From: Chloroflexota bacterium
GTDB lineage: Bacteria > Chloroflexota > Anaerolineae > Anaerolineales > Anaerolineaceae
Direction: 5' to 3'
DNA: 6,010 nt
NCBI GenBank assembly: GCA_021796375.1
Contig: JAJYJF010000158.1
Coordinates: 1 to 6,010, forward strand
Under the pieces are notes generated by a model. It was not told the origin of the DNA, searched no databases, and worked only from the letters and a program-made list of their open reading frames with translations. This document shows positions 4,411-6,010 of the stretch, in pieces. The position numbers were made by a program, and so were the translations under genes. Each line of letters starts with the position of its first letter. Within the stretch, counting starts at the first letter, position 1.

Positions 4411-6010
4411 ATGGTCTATACCCTTGAGAAGATAGAACGGCAAATTAATGTTTTGAAACAGGCTGCCGACCGCGAAGTGATCCCATTGCGGGGGTGGAGA
4501 TTTCGCGAAGGCGAGCTGCCCGGCGCGGGGGCGCAGAATTTCGACGACGGGGATTGGGCGGATTTCCAGATTGGCGGCAGCTGGGGCGGGTACGACGTCA
4601 CCGCGTGGTTCCGCTGCAGGGTAGAAGTCCCGGAGCGGCTGCGGGAGGAGCGGCTGGTGATCCGCCTTTTCCCCGGTCCGCGCGACGGCGGCGAATCGAC
4701 CGCGGAGGCGCTGCTGTATTTGAACGGACGGCCGCTGCAGGCCTTCGACGAATGGCACGATGAAGCCTGGATCCCGCCGGAGGAGCTGGCGGGCCCGGAG
4801 ATCACGCTGGCCTTGAAGGCCTGGAGCGGGGTCATCGGCGTCCCGCCGCGGCGCTGTTTCAGGCGGGCCGAGCTGGTCTGGGTGGATGAGGCCACCGACC
4901 ACTACGCGAGCCTGGGCGCCACGCTGATCGAGGCTGCGAGAACGCTCCCGGAAAACGACCTGCGGCGCGCCCGGCTGGTCCAGGCGCTGGACCAATCGTA
5001 CAGCCGCGTCGATTTTTTCGATCCGGGAAGCGCTGCCTTCTACCGCTCCACTGCCGACGCACTGGGCTGCCTGACGGACCGGCTGGCCGGCTGGCAGGGG
5101 ACCGCCGAGATCCAGCCGCAGATCACCGCGGTCGGGCATGCCCATATCGACCTGGCCTGGCTGTGGCGCCTGAAGGATACCCGCGAGAAAGCCGCGCGCA
5201 CGTTCACCACCGTCCTGCACCTGATGCGGCAATACCCGGAATACGTTTTCCTGCACTCCTCGCCGCAGCTCTACCAGTACCTCAAGCACGATTACCCCGA
5301 GATCTACGCTCAGATCAAACAGCGGGTCGCCGAAGGCCGCTGGGAAATTAACGGCGGGATGTGGGTGGAATCGGACACCAACCTGGTCTCGGGTGAATCC
5401 CTGGTCCGCCAGTTCCTGTACGGCAAGCGCTTCGCCCGCGAGGAGTTCGGCGTGGAGATGCAAACCCTGTGGCTCCCGGATGTTTTTGGGTATTCGTGGG
5501 CGCTGCCCCAGATCATGAAGAAATCCGGGATCAAATCCTTCCTGACCAGCAAGATATCCTGGAACCAGACGAACCGCTTCCCCTACGATACGTTTTTTTG
5601 GCGGGGCATCGACGGCAGCGAGGTCCTGACCCAGTTCGTCACCACCCCGGACCCGGGATCGAGCTATTACACCTACAACGGGAGGCTCACCCCGGATGAG
5701 GTCGCCGGGACCTGGCGCAACTACCGGCAGAAAGACCTGAACGATGAGCTGCTGGTCCTGTATGGATGGGGCGATGGCGGCGGAGGGCCAACCCGCGAGA
5801 TGCTCGATTCGGCGCGCGTGCTGGCGGATCTGCCCGGTTTCCCGCGGGTCAAGCCGGGGAGGGCGGCCGATTACTTCGACCGGTTGGAGAAAAAGACGGC
5901 CGGCGCGCGCCTCCCGGTCTGGGACGGCGAGCTCTACCTGGAATATCACCGCGGAACGTATACCTCCCAGGCGCAGGTGAAACGCGCCAACCGCAAAGCC
6001 GAGGTCCTGT
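4411..6010 (+). CDS. Alpha-mannosidase, glycoside hydrolase family 38, 3'-truncated by window edge
   Basis: This is a retaining, zinc-dependent exo-enzyme that removes alpha-linked mannose. No signal peptide is visible, so it probably acts in the cytoplasm on imported mannosides. The window holds 533 codons; bacterial GH38 enzymes are usually about 1000 residues, so roughly half is missing. Residues 1 to ~140 form a beta-rich accessory region (TAWFRCRVEVP, LLYLNGRPLQAFD), as in Ams1-type mannosidases, followed by a helical linker. The catalytic domain opens with VGHAHIDLAWLWR, where His245 and Asp247 form the zinc HxD pair. WLPDVFGYS carries Asp357, the expected nucleophile and zinc ligand. 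GWGDGGGGP lies at 452-460, and YHRGTYTSQ, with His513, probably supplies the fourth zinc ligand. The ATG at 4411 has GAGG (4400-4403) seven bases upstream. Linkage specificity cannot be read from this sequence. Confidence 0.95.
   Translation, partial: MVYTLEKIERQINVLKQAADREVIPLRGWRFREGELPGAGAQNFDDGDWADFQIGGSWGGYDVTAWFRCRVEVPERLREERLVIRLFPGPRDGGESTAEALLYLNGRPLQAFDEWHDEAWIPPEELAGPEITLALKAWSGVIGVPPRRCFRRAELVWVDEATDHYASLGATLIEAARTLPENDLRRARLVQALDQSYSRVDFFDPGSAAFYRSTADALGCLTDRLAGWQGTAEIQPQITAVGHAHIDLAWLWRLKDTREKAARTFTTVLHLMRQYPEYVFLHSSPQLYQYLKHDYPEIYAQIKQRVAEGRWEINGGMWVESDTNLVSGESLVRQFLYGKRFAREEFGVEMQTLWLPDVFGYSWALPQIMKKSGIKSFLTSKISWNQTNRFPYDTFFWRGIDGSEVLTQFVTTPDPGSSYYTYNGRLTPDEVAGTWRNYRQKDLNDELLVLYGWGDGGGGPTREMLDSARVLADLPGFPRVKPGRAADYFDRLEKKTAGARLPVWDGELYLEYHRGTYTSQAQVKRANRKAEVL

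Noticed and set aside
4258..5949. 563-codon minus-strand open frame opposite the mannosidase gene.
   Set aside because: High GC keeps the antisense frame open. The + strand frame carries all GH38 catalytic motifs, whereas this product has no recognisable domain.
1..6010. Whole-window idea of a new multi-gene system linking ligase, importer and mannosidase.
   Set aside because: The promoter and hairpin at 941-1046 and the strong terminator at 4125-4181 split the window into three units of well-known families with no shared pathway. Co-location alone does not support a joint function.

Overview
The window reads as ordinary bacterial chromosome of moderately high GC content. The best taxonomic guess is Chloroflexota, probably an Anaerolineae relative. 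This is an inference from the substrate-binding lipoprotein, whose lipobox is followed by a roughly 70-residue Ala/Pro/Thr/Gln linker, a style common in that group, and from the neighbouring cytoplasmic GH38 mannosidase. No 16S or other phylogenetic marker is present, so the assignment stays tentative.

Layout, all genes on the + strand. (1) 2-943: the C-terminal ~85% of a D-alanine--D-alanine ligase-type ATP-grasp enzyme, cut by the left edge and ending in a hairpin that overlaps its stop codon. (2) 944-1250: a 307-base gap with a near-consensus sigma-70-type promoter (TTGATT-17-TATAAT), an 8-bp inverted repeat straddling its -35 box, and a ~200-nt 5' leader that can fold into adjacent and alternative stems. 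(3) 1251-4057: a complete three-gene polar amino-acid ABC importer: lipoprotein receptor, one HisM/GlnP-type permease, one HisP/GlnQ-type ATPase. A strong hairpin lies between receptor and permease, and a textbook intrinsic terminator follows the ATPase. (4) 4182-4410: a non-coding stretch with small inverted repeats and a -10-like box. (5) 4411-6010: the N-terminal half of a GH38 alpha-mannosidase, cut by the right edge.

The importer works as one unit. The lipid-anchored receptor captures an amino acid outside the membrane and delivers it to a permease that is probably a homodimer, and ATP hydrolysis by a dimer of the ATPase drives uptake. The receptor is likely made in excess, because the hairpin at 2355-2391 lies between it and the membrane and ATPase genes. 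The ligase (peptidoglycan precursor synthesis) and the mannosidase (mannoside breakdown) appear to be separate transcription units on either side.

I found no CRISPR array, tRNA, rRNA, insertion sequence or defence genes, and no strong evidence for an undescribed multi-gene system. The observation most worth pursuing is the long, foldable leader and palindromic operator-like site in front of the importer.
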